DNA of 64,000 nucleotides, from assembly GCA_025093985.1 (NCBI GenBank), contig JACAAK010000003.1, forward strand, positions 4,216,001 through 4,280,000, given 5' to 3'. The first letter of the stretch is position 1. Each line of letters starts with the position of its first letter. The notes below the pieces were generated by a model, which was not told where the DNA came from, made no database searches, and was given only the letters and a program-made list of their open reading frames with translations. Positions 21,801-34,208 of this stretch are shown piece after piece. This stretch comes from Calvatia gigantea. Its lineage: Eukaryota > Basidiomycota > Agaricomycetes > Agaricales > Lycoperdaceae. The translations under genes were made by a program, and so were the position numbers.

Positions 21801-24717
21801 GACTCAATCCCGAATATGGTTGTATAGCTACGAGGCAAAAATCTCGTTGTATGCAGCTTCTCGACCCCGATCGCACTATCCACCTTTGACTCAACCCCTA
21901 TACTTTCCTGCGGAGAATATCGACACATGGGCTCGCGATTCATGTGTTCAGCTATGACGATTTCACCGCAGGGTTCAGTCGCTAGACAGTTGTCAATCGG
22001 GGCTGTCAGGGCCAGCGGCGAGCGTCTATCTGCCATCTGACGAGAATAGTCATTTTCACATCAGTCTGTCTCCAGAGAACCCACGAATCTCCACCAAAAT
22101 GATTGCCCTTTTTTGGTCACGCGAAGGCCTAATATGATCTGCCTTGAACAACCCACTTGCGTGTGGCCTTGGCACGTCCTGTGAGGAGCCGCGAGGTCCA
22201 GGAAACTGGCTATAGTTTAGGCAGGGTTAGAAAGGCCCTGGCATGCGGACAGAATTGCAAACAGTTCTTTCACCCTGCTGATGTTTGGTTAGACTAATTT
22301 CGCGCTAGTTATCAATGGTGATCGTATGTGTATCATTTTGCCACTGCATTGATCCATATAACCAAATTGGGATGAATCGGTTGCAATCGTTTGGTCCACT
22401 GGGAGAAGCCAGTTTCCGAACATCGCTTGCCTTGTTGCCACGGTTTAGAAACTCCCCGAGCCGGTATTCTGCAAACAAACCGGTAAATTTAGGTTTCCTA
22501 TACTCACAAACGACCTACAAGGCCTCTTCTTCGTTTTGTTGAGGGTAGAATACCCTTACGAAATTACGGCGATGCCATAACACCTTTGGCTGCGAACTGG
22601 ATGCAAAGAGAACCTGCCTGTTACATCTCAAGAGAATCGAGTGAGTCTGTTTTCTTTATCTACGGAGGCCAGGGTTCGCCAGAAACGAGTGCTCTATCTC
22701 TCGCGAGCCAGACGGTAATGATGATTATTAGGTCGATTTCCGGCGATAATGAATGGTGCGTATTCGTCGCACCCCCCTCGTGGCCCCCTGATACAGTTTT
22801 TAGGTGACAGCAGTTCTCGATCATATCAGTGACGCAGGCCGACCCCGCAATGGTCGGGACACTGACAAAAGATTCGGCGAAAACGGCGAATGCGCAGTCG
22901 TATTCACTCGCCTGTCATTCTGTCGGTGGGAACTTGGAAAGAATTACCCCAGGATCATGTATTACTCGCAGAAAAGTCTATTGCGAGGGGTAAGCCCAAG
23001 CCCACTTTTTGCTGACAGCAGTATTAGCGCCTGTATTTTGGCCCACCGGTGGCCTGGTTTCGATGGATTCAATTTAATACCCGAGCGCGAGTTCATATGT
23101 TTTTGCGTTGCGAACTAGGCTGATATTATATATATATTCGAACGAGGAAGTATTCGCTCGTTACCCTTCTGATGGGCTCCGACTCACTAGTTATCTATGC
23201 AGAAAGGCTGATCACTTGATCAAGTCAAAAGGCTGTGGCAACTACAAAGACGCGGTTCCAAAACACAGGGTCGAAGTCCAGCATACCCCATCGCGTACGG
23301 CAGGATCACCGACGAGAGAATTGATACCCACCCCAACTTACGATACTTACAAATTCTCGTACAGAACGATGACAAAATGCGTGGGGGTTTCTGCCCGCCT
23401 GGTTTCTGGTTCCTTCCCATAGCAAACTTGGCCTCGATCTATTGTGCTCTATGCCGCACGAATGGTACGGAGAAGTTGAACTCCACAAGATGCTAGGATC
23501 GCTCTGCCGCCGCTTCTATCATTTTACCAACGCATGGGGGGGACTTAAGTTCGTTGCGGTTCTCAACACTCAATGACAGCAACCAAAATATACACATGGC
23601 GCGTCGCAGTATGTAACGAATCCAAGCACACCGAGTCCGCTCTTAGATTTCATCAAACCCAAGATAGACAGACTAGCGACCTCATTCTCGAAACTCATCT
23701 CTTGATAAGAATTGCCCCAACGATCTTCTGGGCGGGTTTAACGCTGCTGCTAACCTACCCTCCAGATCCTTTTCTCCTGCCAAAACCCGCGACGTTGTCA
23801 AGGATAACCCAAAGATGGTGGCGCCTGAGAAACCTGCTGATTTTGGTGGTTCCCCGAGTAATAAGCCATCTCCCTCTCCTCACTAGTCTCACTACAGCAT
23901 CCAACTACGAGCAAGTAGAGGCCCTGCTGTCCCGCCGAGAAATGCCGAACCCCGCCCAAGGACCACCTCCCCCTTCTGGCGTGTGGACCGCGTTCGTGAA
24001 TCCTTCATACCGTATAAGGTTTAGGTCTTAAATTCTGGTCTATTTAGTTCAGGTTGAGGTTTTTTGCCGGGGTCAAACCTCTCGTTCATATCCCGTCATT
24101 ACTTCTTGATGAGGTTATCAAGAGCTTCTCGGCCAATCATGGAACTTGGCGGGACATACCGCAACGCAATCGTCGCCCTTCACCGGTTTGGCTCCTCGCA
24201 TTGACCGTCGCAATTCTTCCCACCGAACCTCCCAAATTATGTGTACCCTCAAACACATTTAGCATAGATTCACGCGAAGAAAAGGGGATGCCTCTAATGG
24301 TGCTGTCTGAACGAGCATGCAAAAAAACAAAATAGAAGCAACATAAAGCAAAAGCGTTGCCTGACGATCGAACGCCATCATTTTCAAAAATAGTGTTTCT
24401 TTTCTTTTCTATTTTTACAGAGTACAGTGGTTGAGCGAGGAAAGCAAGAGAAAGGACATGCTAACGGACCAAGGTTGGTCACTGCACTACACCCAACGTA
24501 CTTCTCTGCAGAGTAAAATGAAAAAAGCATTGCACAGTCAAGAAAGTTCACGATAAGCCATCCGCATAAACAGAATAGCATATCATTTGATAAAACCAAG
24601 TCCATTGATAGCGCAAGAAGGGTATGGATGACAAGAAAAGAAAGTCCGAGGTCCAGTAATACGAAACTTTTCCGAAGACCGGTGATTCGGAAGTTTCCGT
24701 TCTGGAGTCAAAGATTT
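18847..24717. other. 5.9 kb without a supported gene
   Basis: Open frames are short and lack family motifs. Two have protein-like composition: 19292-19786 (plus) and, at about 23720-23870 (plus), a stretch with PAKTRDVVKDNPKMVAPEK. Neither has convincing splice context. No transposon motif, terminal repeat or tRNA was seen. It may be decayed sequence between housekeeping genes. Confidence 0.4.
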
Positions 24718-25562
24718 TCAAAGAGCGACAACAACTGCACCGGCAAAGACCGAGAGAACCATAGATGCGACCACACCCAGGTTCATGTCGAAACGGACAG
24801 GGAGAGCGGCTGAGTTCGCCGGGCTAGAAGAGGCAGCAGCAGCAGGACTTGAATTGGCGGGGCCGGTCTGGGTTGAGGCCGCGGCGGTTTGCGTGTTACT
24901 GGCGGTGGTACCGAAACCTCCAGTGGATGATGGCATGACGCGGGTTGACCTGCGAAGGGTCTGAGCATGCGAGTTGACAAAAATAGATTTTCATAAGACT
25001 CACAAGCTGACGGTGGTGGTTGCAGAAACGGCACTGCGTGTGGATGCTGAGGCAGTGGTGGTGGCGCTGGTGGTTCCGGCACCGATAGTGAAGGAGGGAG
25101 ATTCAGCAAGGACCTGGTTGACGTTGTCAACGGGAACGAGCTGGATGGTATATTGTTGACTGAAAAAAGCGTTAAAATTGTTTCACAAGTGAAAACTAAG
25201 ATAGTGACGTACTTCTCCGGAACAAGAGGAACCGCAATGGTCAATTTGCCCAAAGACGCGTCCACGGAGTTGGCAACACCGTAGACGTTGTTGAACGAAG
25301 GGTTGCTCAGGAAGACGGAGAATGTTGCACTGCAAGCTCTTGGTAAATAGTGACTTCAGATATTGGAGGGACTTACGGGTCACCGCTTTGCGCTTGCCAA
25401 GTGAAGGTCATGGTACCGCCAGAGGTGACGGCTTGACTCGGCTGGTTAACAGTCAACGCAGAAACCAAAGGAGCGACGAGAGCAGCGAAGACGCTAGTTG
25501 ACATGAATGAATTGCCCCAGTCAACGTGGTAAGCTGAGGACATACCTAAGCTTGAAAATCAT
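24718..25562 (-). CDS. Ser/Thr-rich GPI-anchored wall protein, Kre9/Knh1 N-terminal type
   Basis: Exons 25562-25546 (17 nt), 25493-25377, 25329-25213, 25159-25004 and 24949-24718 join into 212 residues. Splicing the tiny first exon gives a clean signal peptide (MIFKLSVFAALVAPLVSA). Next comes the Kre9/Knh1-like beta-sandwich: LTVNQPSQAVTSGGTMTFTW at the start, then FSVFLSNPSFNNVYG, KLTIAVPLVPE and YTIQLVPVDNVNQVLAESP. A Ser/Thr/Ala-rich stalk follows, and a hydrophobic end (LGVVASMVLSVFAGAVVVAL) typical of a GPI attachment signal. Family members are secreted to the cell wall and are linked to beta-1,6-glucan in yeast; the exact role here is unknown. A start at 25503 without the first intron would lose the good signal peptide. 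Confidence 0.85.
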
Positions 25563-26206
25563 TTTGAAGACTAACACGAGGAAAGGCGTGGGGGGGGGGG
25601 TAAGCGTTGAAGGAAAAAGCACAAAGACAAGGGGAGTGAGAAGGACGGCGCTAGAATTTTATACCACGATCACAAACAGTGTCAAGCAACACGATTCACA
25701 CGCGGATCAGTGAGGAAAGAACGAAGATTGGTTTTTCTATGTACGTCACAGTGCTTCGAGACTTTACTAGAAACCTGCAGCTTTGAGTGCACGTTCTCCT
25801 CCGATTCTGCAATGAGGTAGCCTTAATGGGGTCTATAGTGAGACTATGGTGGCCCGTAGCTCGGATGTCGAACGTTGATGGGCTCCCGCTTCGAATGGTC
25901 ACATCAATCATCGGTTTCCCTGACATCAACGGACCACGAGTATCAGACCACTCCGACTTCATCCAATGGTCTCCGCTTTCACTTGAGGTTCTCACAAGAT
26001 AATACGTGTAAAGCACACAGATTACTTGCTGCTCGGTATCACTTTGGTATCTTCCAATTTTGAGGCTTTATTGATAAAGAGCAAGGTGAGATCTAAAAAA
26101 ACCGTCCCAAGTGGCAAGTGCTCATTCCAGCTACGGGTCACCCATAGCAGCACACTCAGTATATCTAAAATTTGTTCAATACCGGCTTGAGAGCAGATCA
26201 CACGAA
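25563..26206. other. intergenic, with G11 run
   Basis: No gene. A run of 11 G lies at 25590-25600, 28 bp before the wall-protein start; otherwise nothing is recognised. Confidence 0.5.
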
Positions 26207-27063
26207 CTAGGGACAAACCTCGTCGAATGGCCGGGTGTCGTTGAAGCAGCTCTCCCACACCTCGTTCACAACCTTCTCGGCCGTCTCAGCGTCGGGACAT
26301 GCCGGATTCGCAGCCACGGACATTGCGGCCCTCCGACGAACACAAGCCTAGTTTACCTAATATTCAGTTCTAAGTCTCGATACAACATAAATTTAACCCA
26401 CTTGATGCTGTTTGGAGAACGAGACAAATCCTCGCCTCAGTTCACGGGTATACCGACAGTCACCGCTCAAATTGTTTGCTCGGATCTGGAAGGCGAATGA
26501 GAAAGTTCTCATCAATGACAGGAAACTGCTTGTTTTGCCTCACCTCACTGCAGGCGTGGTGACGTAAATTATTCCAGTCCACCTTGAACCTGCAATGGTC
26601 ATACATGTGCATGAGCTCGTGCACAAGGGTATGTTCCATGTGGGATTCGCTGAAGAAATGGCCGGAACACAAGACCACCGCGCCTGGGTCTGGAGTAAAC
26701 CCACCAGCGCGTGTTAGGTCACAAGGTGCACAGAGGACATTTGACTTTGGTACTTCGCAGCCACTCTCTTTGAGGTGCTTAAGCATGAACACAACGGCGG
26801 GACCTGATAAAAATAGGGAAACCTTTGAATTAAAACATACACGTGCAAAAAAAACTTGACTGACTGTAGTTCAAGAGGTACTCCTTGGTCTTTTCACAAT
26901 GGCGAGTCTGGTACATCCGTAAGTCCGCAAGTCGTTCTTCCTCGGTGACACCAACACCGGTGATCAGCATAAGCTTCCGCCGCCATCGCTCGAACCCGCT
27001 CGGGGGCTTGGTTGAATCTAGAGGAGGCGATGAGGGGGTTTGGGTTGCGGTCAAGTCGCTCAT
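26207..27063 (-). CDS. ATP23: mitochondrial inner membrane protease ATP23
   Basis: Exons 27063-26865, 26803-26544, 26485-26402 and 26347-26207 give 227 residues, the usual ATP23 size. The zinc metalloprotease site HELMHMYDH is followed by the family block [20 protein letters not shown] plus LSGDCRY. The conserved Cys pattern runs on to the C-terminus ([35 protein letters not shown]). In yeast Atp23 processes Atp6 and helps assemble the F0 part of ATP synthase in the intermembrane space. The N-terminal region ([20 protein letters not shown]) also fits the family. No cleavable presequence is apparent, in line with import by the disulfide relay (established for yeast). Phase is kept at all junctions. 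Confidence 0.92.
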
Positions 27064-30000
27064 CACAACGCACCCAGATTGAACTGTTTCAATTTTGGCC
27101 ATTTTGCCGTATTTTCTCACGATCAGAACGGACACAAAAACGGCCACTCGTCCTCCAGTGCCTTAATCATGTCTCAGGTGCCTGTATGAAATCAGCATTT
27201 ATTACGCACAACGGACATTCAAGATGCGCGGAACCGAATCTACAGACAAATCCCATACATGGTTTAGAATGTTATCGCAAGTGTTGCGCAAGACAACGCC
27301 GCTGTCCGTGTCTAAATTTTCTGACAGATGCCAGGAAGTTCCGAATGAATGAAATAAATTACTCCCTGTTGAGACGGATACACCAATAGTTTGGAATATT
27401 TTTGCTTTTTGTAGGCTCACCTCCATTCGACACGAAGGCGGAAAGGAGATATCTCGTTTCCATCACACCTCCAACCTGTTTATATACTAGCGATCGGTTA
27501 TTGTAGCATTTTTGGCCTGATTATGAAAAGTGGGCCACAAAAAGCTGATTCGATCCAACTCGAGATCGACCTTCCACAAGGACTGTATTAGGACTTCAGC
27601 ACCCGGCAAACTGACAAACTAGACCCGTCCCTCTCCCATTCGCTCACCATAGTCAATAAAATCAATGTCCCTCGCTTCTTCTTGGTCTGCCGATTATCGA
27701 GGACCAAGGGTGCCATCCAGCCACGAAGTGCGTCGCGAAATCAAGATTCTGCCAAACCCGAGTTTTAAAATGCATTTGGTGGGAGAGTTCCGCTGACTAT
27801 AAATTTGTCCCGGTGACTCCCTCTCCAGCATCTCGGCTTCTCCATGTTTGTCGTGGGCGCTGCGGCGCTCACTCTTTCTGGACGCTGAGGTCACCCGGCT
27901 GTCCTTTTCCAGGTGTGTCGAGAGGTCATTCTGAACTAAGACTCGTCTGAATCTTCGATTTTGAGGCCTATGATTGCGATTTTTTCTCACCTTTTAATAA
28001 ACTATTCATTGGAGCCAAGGGCTATCTGTTTCACGGGCATCTAGGTGTTTGGCAAGCCCCAACTGTACCTCGAGTGCCTAGTCCTGTCAGTTGAACCTGC
28101 CCCATGGATCCATTAGGGGATGATTTTAGTCAGGTGTCCCTGCAGGATAATATGTTGACTGTCCAAGCTTCCAACTTAATTACAAACCTGTTCACGAGCT
28201 GTCGCAGTTTCGTCGAGCTCAAAGCGGAGCACATGTTATGTGATTATCTGCTCTGACACTTTCAACTTAAATCCTGATGATCTAGACTTCAACGTACGTA
28301 CCTTAAAATAGACGAGGACGAGCCCCCTAACGTTGAAAAGAGGAACCTCCCACAGGTGCAACAGCATTGGTGGCGTTGCGTGAAGCCTCAAGTAGTCAGG
28401 GAAACTATGTTTATTAAAAGCGACTACCTCCATCTTGATGTCACTTTAAAGGCGAGCGCGACTCGCCATGATCAATTACACGATTGGCCCTGTCTTTGAT
28501 GACAATGATATATTGATTGTATTGCCATTCACACCCCCGGCAGGGATCCAGAGGAAAGTACCCACCGGTGAATTAACCTGTATGAAAGGGTTATGTAGAC
28601 ATGGTTGCGTAGCCGTGTTCAGCCCAAGACTTCGTATCCTGTGACGTCGTTCAACACGTTCTTGCTAGCCAAGGGCAAACGCACGGTGCGATACCTATGA
28701 TGACGGTTAGAAGTCTGCTAAAGGCTTGCCGCATCGTAATCCAAGGGCCCGCCGGTACCACATCAGAAACTTGTTTATCTGTCCTCGAGGTCCAACCGAT
28801 TCACCGGAGAGGCGTTCACTCAGCCACCATCCACGAACACCAGCGCTTACCTTCCGGTTATGATAGTTACCTTCTGAGTTTCGTGATACCCTGCACCCTT
28901 GCCATTGGTAGGATCCGATAAGCAATTAAACGTTATCAGCTCCGTCCCGCGAGTTGGGCTCCATACTCCAAGTGAAGGGTGGCTGCGGACGTTGGGAGGC
29001 CAAAATTCGGATTTTTCCAGACAAGCGGGAGTGCAGGTAGGCGACGTCAATGAGGCGTAATCTCATACCGTAACTTGTGTTTTTTCCCGCCACCAGCCCC
29101 AACAATAACGAAAGTACCTTGGACACTTGGAAACTCTATTTCTCGGCTGCTTCTTGTCCGTCATCGGCGGTTCGAGTGGAAATCAACATTGAGATCACGC
29201 ACATTTACTCCCAAATCAGTTGCGCCGTCGTCATTGCGCCGAGCTGTGCGTGTTACCACCGATCGCGACCTTATTTCCGGTGATTCGATGCGAACCTGAA
29301 GTATACTGAGACCAGAATCAGGAAATGTTCTGAGGCTCTCGGGCCGTTAATCCCATGATATTGTATATCATAATTAACTTAGGATAAAACACGGGTTGTT
29401 CCTCGACCTAAGCGTTATTGACGAGGTGGTGACGTACCAGTATCTGTCCCGGTGGGTGTCACAAGCCTTGTGGCTAGCCCTCGCTAAGGAGACTTTTGAT
29501 ATATTTATGTCGCCGAATGCATGCTTTGAGTGATCTATATCCTAACCCGCCTCGAGGTTGAAGAGGTATCCTGCTCGGAGGTGAACCAGTTCGGTCTTTT
29601 GAGCTTCTGGTTTGGAAAAAATACTCAAATTTCTTTCAAGGCTCGCCTCTCGAACAGCGATCAACAGCGGCCGAGCTTCAGATAGTCGTAGCGGTGGCGT
29701 GACCCCAGCACGTTTCCCAGGCCAGGTATAGGTATGGCTTGTGCACCACTCCCAGCCACCTGTTGGCGCCCATGTTCAACTGCTTCCCATTCGGAGTCTT
29801 GACACTGCGCTGGTAAACGATGTGACGACCACCGAGTGCATCAAGACCGGGCCTGATCCTAGGACTAGTTGGTGGGATATGAATCAGAGTCGGAAGGCGA
29901 AATAAAATACAGAGTATCTTTTTTATCAGATATGCGGCAGCACACCCCATTCACCATCTATCTTATCAACATTGTGCCACGCCAGTATGAGGGTCGCCAA

Positions 30001-32651
30001 CGCCATGATAAATGAATGACGATGGATGACGACGCTTTGAACCCTCGAATGATTTGGCTCCGAATTGCCCTGAACTGGATGGTTGCGATGATTGCCGCCT
30101 CGGACTTCCCCATGCGGTACATGTGGTTGTTCTCTAAATGATGGATGGATGAAGATTGTTTATGTGAGCCTGTGAGCCGCGCCTAATCTTCCATCTTTCT
30201 AGGCCTCGCACAAATCTCACGGCTCGGGCTGCCCATCCTGAACACGCTTCATGGGAAATACCTGCTTGTCCACTGCGATGACGGTTGTGAGAGCCTTAAT
30301 GGTTTACGTGCCCGTTCTTTCGGAGAGCGTTACCTGGATGAAGGGATCCCCGACGCATATCTCGGTGACAAGTTGGTCAAATTAAAGAACTTCATATATC
30401 AGTAGTTCTGTTTGGTCATTATTTGCGTGTTGTAGAACGGATAAATGTGGTTACAAACCCTAGAGGGTTTATGATGGGCTTTGGATATGAAGGGGATAAC
30501 GTTTTCAGACAGGGTCAGATAATGGAACCAAAGGTGCGAACCTGATGTACCTCATGCAAGTCCGAATTTCGTCTCTCAGGTGCCATTGGTGCCTTTGGTT
30601 CGTTTGCAAGTTGCCAAGAGTTCAGGGGGTACGCCTGGATCCCCTTGTGGCTGAAGGGTTTGATTGCAGGCGGCCGTTTACCAAGTCAACTGTCGTGGCG
30701 GCGTCCTCAGATCGGGGAGACAGGAAAAGCTTGGATGGCCTAGCCTTAAGTCTCAATGGTCACCGTTTGCAGACGGTCAACAGCTGCTACTCACAATAGC
30801 CGATACCATGACGCTGGGCGCCTTCCCACCCAAATTATGTCACTGACGTATAAGGCACCTGTCCGCCGACAATCTTCTATCTTCCTGAGGAACGAGACCC
30901 TTCCCCACACACAAGTCCTTTTTAGACCTGTCTGGACGGAACCCTGACCCCGCACTTCGTCCAGCGGTGCTTCTCTGTCGTCCGTGTTCTGCGCACCAAG
31001 TTTGTCATACTGCAACGCGTCGTTTCAGAATTCTCAAGGGAAAGCTTTTGGACAAATTCAGAAAAACAATTGCTTGGTTTGGTGTCATCGGCAATGTCGC
31101 AGTGGATCAGTTCTATCAATTCTCCGGCTGTGGGGATCAGAAAGAAACACATCACAATTTGATACCAAAAGAAGGGAAAAGAAAGCGTTGCAGTACATCA
31201 CGGTAGTCAGCTGATGAAGCACTGCACCATGCCCTCGATATTCGATTCGAATATGAGGTTATACTTAAAAGGAGAAAGATGGTCTCAGGTGCCTATACTA
31301 TTAAAGCCGGAGATATCCGTGCTCGTTCGAAGCAGGAGTAACCGGCACGGGTTAGTAGTATCGGAAACATGAGACAGAGGGCCACCAGAACTCGCAGTAA
31401 TAGAGCACCTACGTCGAGGGGTTCCTCAGCAGGGCGGTCCTACTTGAAACCGGCGGACACCAATGGAGGTCTAACATACACTCATGTCCATGTTCATGCA
31501 AGGCATTCTATCCTTCGCCGGTTCACCCAATAACCAGCCACTGGTCCTTCAAACAAGGTCCACAGGCCCACAAAACCGGGCCCGAATGGGCACTGATCCA
31601 GCATTACACTATTGCTTTTATCACCGAACGCAAATCAGAAGGAAGTGAACAAAGGGAAGAGGGGTTCAGTGGCGTTTGAAAAGCAGAGTCAAAGGTCTGG
31701 ACTGAGCGGTAACGGTCTCATTTATGGACGTTATAATCGGTCCACTGCAGGGGTCCTGGTGGAATCTTTAGAGCGATCGGGACTTCCAGAAGGTAGACTC
31801 CGCAGAATTAAAAGCAACGAACATCGATCTCAGTGGTTCGAAGCTGAGTTAAGGGCTGATAAGATTTTCGGATACCAAGAACACAAATTAATGATAGATT
31901 ATAAACACTTCGAGTTTGGGCTCAATGTCATCTTTCGGACTCAGACTGACCTCGTTTCCCACATCTAGATTAGTAATATCCAGAACTGCAGAAGCCGGCC
32001 CGACTCAAGTGTGGAAGACCGCTATGAGCCGATCGGGCTTTGGAAAGAGGGAATTTGGAGTAAGAACGAGCGGTGGCCTCTAAGAATCGTCTGAATTGCT
32101 GGGGCTTTCGTTATCTAGCGGCCACTGGACATTCGTCATTCAATTACTTCATAACACCACACGCGAGTGCACTCGGGCGAGACACAATCGCCGTGGATCA
32201 CCACACCCTGACGCTCCGGGGGTCCGGATCAACGTTACTTGTCCACCTCGCATCCTTTAGTCTGATAACACCAGTAACCAGCATTACGGGAGAAAGCCGC
32301 GTTCGACGTAAGTTATCCGCGGTGAAAGGCGCGGAACAAAGGACCACGTTCTATCTCTTTTGTTCTTGTCCATTCTATGATACATTCCGAAGTATAAGTA
32401 CGTCATCCCTCTTTCCTGAGTCGCCTAACGAAAATTTGGTTTGTTGAGTCCGCCAATCAGGTTCGAACATTACGTCCAGCGCCCCAATCTCTCCATTCTT
32501 CCATGCTCCAGACGAGAGTTTAAAGTCGTCACCGGTAGTTGCCCGTTATCAACCCTGACTACCATCATCAGCTCCGCTCCGAAGTTACCGTATTTTTCAT
32601 TCCTCAAGTCCTAAGGCCCCATTTTAGAAGTTTCGAACAGAATAAGTACCA
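27064..32651. other. 5.6 kb without a supported gene
   Basis: No family motif was recognised on either strand. One minus-strand open stretch (28433-28306) begins MEVVAFNKHSFPDYLRLHA and ends at a GTACGT donor, but I found no continuing exon. A plus-strand stretch at about 30550-30720 has protein-like composition only. No repeats or RNA genes were seen. Confidence 0.4.
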
Positions 32652-34208
32652 TTACAGTTTCGCAGGGTTCTTCCACATTGGCGTACGTCGCTAAACAACT
32701 AACATCAGTATCTCATGCCTTGATGTGCGTAAAATGCACGACTCCACCTCTGCGAATGCCTGGAGACCCTCCTAAAATGCACGTCGTGTGAGGTGGAGGT
32801 TGGAATATCTCACTGTGTGACCCACCTTAATATTTTCTCCCCTGTAGACCCGCTTGCTGAAATTACTCCAGATATGTGTCATGAGGGACTCAGAGTGGTT
32901 CAGCTTCTGGGCTAGCAATAAGCCGTGCTTCGTGCATTGAACGGCATCGGGGGAGTTAGAAACGATGTCTTTGGCCAGCCCCAATGCTGTCGGAAGCAGT
33001 TGCGCAGGTGGGACGACAAGGTTCACACTATTCCCAGTTCATCAAACATCGTTATTGAGAAAGAGAGACCCAGATCAATGATATGAAGTGATGATTAATT
33101 ATACTTGTCAGTGGGTAAAAACGTTAAGTTATTTTTGCAAATGCCACGTACAAGCCAAACCGGTTGGCCGCGTCTGCGGCTGTGATCGTCCTGCCTGTCA
33201 GCAGCATCTCGGAAGCAAGCTGTCAAAAAAGTCAAGAGGTCAGTTCAGCGCTCGGTGCCAAAGTCGATTCGGGACGTCATAAAGACGGACCATGGGCCTC
33301 GCGCCGGGGTGAGCGCAACTGTATCTTTTGATACTAGATTGCGATCCGACTACTGTTTAATGTCGGTTGGAACGAAAGACGCAGATAGAAAGAGGAGAAA
33401 ATCCATCCCGAGGAGATTCTAGCGGCTCACCTGGTGACCTGCTATTTGGAACAGTCGCGGGATACCTAAACGAGAGAAAGATAATGAATGTGATGGTCAT
33501 AAACGAAATTGAAAAGGTTGACACAAGATACTTGGCAGTATGTTGTGACGCTGGGTTATAGGCACAAAACGGGGTATGGAAATGCTTTGAAGGGGACCTC
33601 CCGAACGTACCTCCTTGAGCGGCGACAACTCCACGCTTTACCTCTGGCAACGCAAATTTGGCGTCATCACTAGCGACGACAATGTCGCAATTCAGAATCA
33701 TCTCAACACCACCACCATAGGCGCCACCATTGACAGCAGCGATAATGGGCTTATTCGATTGTCGACGAGAAATGGATCCAAAACCATTGAGGTTGGATGC
33801 GGTGTTCTCCTGTTCGTTAGTTGACCCAGATTGCTGTTGCTGATTCCATCTGTTGGAAAGCGATTGCGATTAGGCTTGCGAATGGGCAATTAAGACGTAA
33901 CTCTCACTTACGCTTTCAAATCTGCGCCAGCACAGAATAGCCGTCCCACTCCTGTCACTATGGCGACCCTGTGGTGCACCGGAGCCAAATTCAATGATAC
34001 TGCACACTTACAACAAGGTAGACTTCGGTCACCAGAGTTGAGGTTCCTCCTCGAACCAGTCCAGCACGTTTTTGAGGTCCTCGGTCATCCGTGGCGTCAT
34101 TGCGTTGAGACTCTTGGGCCGGTTGAACGTAAGCATGAGGACATGGTCGTCGGGAAAAGAAACTTGTAATTCTTCAGAATGCCTAGGGGGGAAGATCGTT
34201 TGCGCCAT
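32652..34208 (-). CDS. enoyl-CoA hydratase/isomerase, probably peroxisomal
   Basis: Eight exons (34208-34033, 33968-33912, 33849-33611, 33465-33431, 33219-33152, 33027-32826, 32771-32748, 32690-32652) give 279 residues in phase. Crotonase-fold marks are clear: LTFNRPKSLNAMTPRM, the oxyanion-hole motif FCAGADLKA, KPIIAAVNGGAYGGGVEMIL with the second oxyanion-hole Gly, CDIVVASDDAKFALPEVKRG carrying a catalytic-type Glu, then GIPRLFQIAG, MLLTGRTITAADAANRFG and FVNLVV. The protein ends NPAKL; AKL is an accepted variant of the SKL peroxisomal signal, so beta-oxidation in peroxisomes is likely. Exon 7 is 24 nt and the last exon 39 nt. Intron 4 (211 nt) is much longer than the rest. The ATG chosen is the second Met of the open frame, before AQTIFPPRHSE. 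Confidence 0.88.

Noticed and set aside
18847..24717. Search for transposon, viral or CRISPR-like structures in the gene-poor islands
   Set aside because: No reverse-transcriptase or transposase motif, terminal repeat, or regularly spaced repeat was seen.
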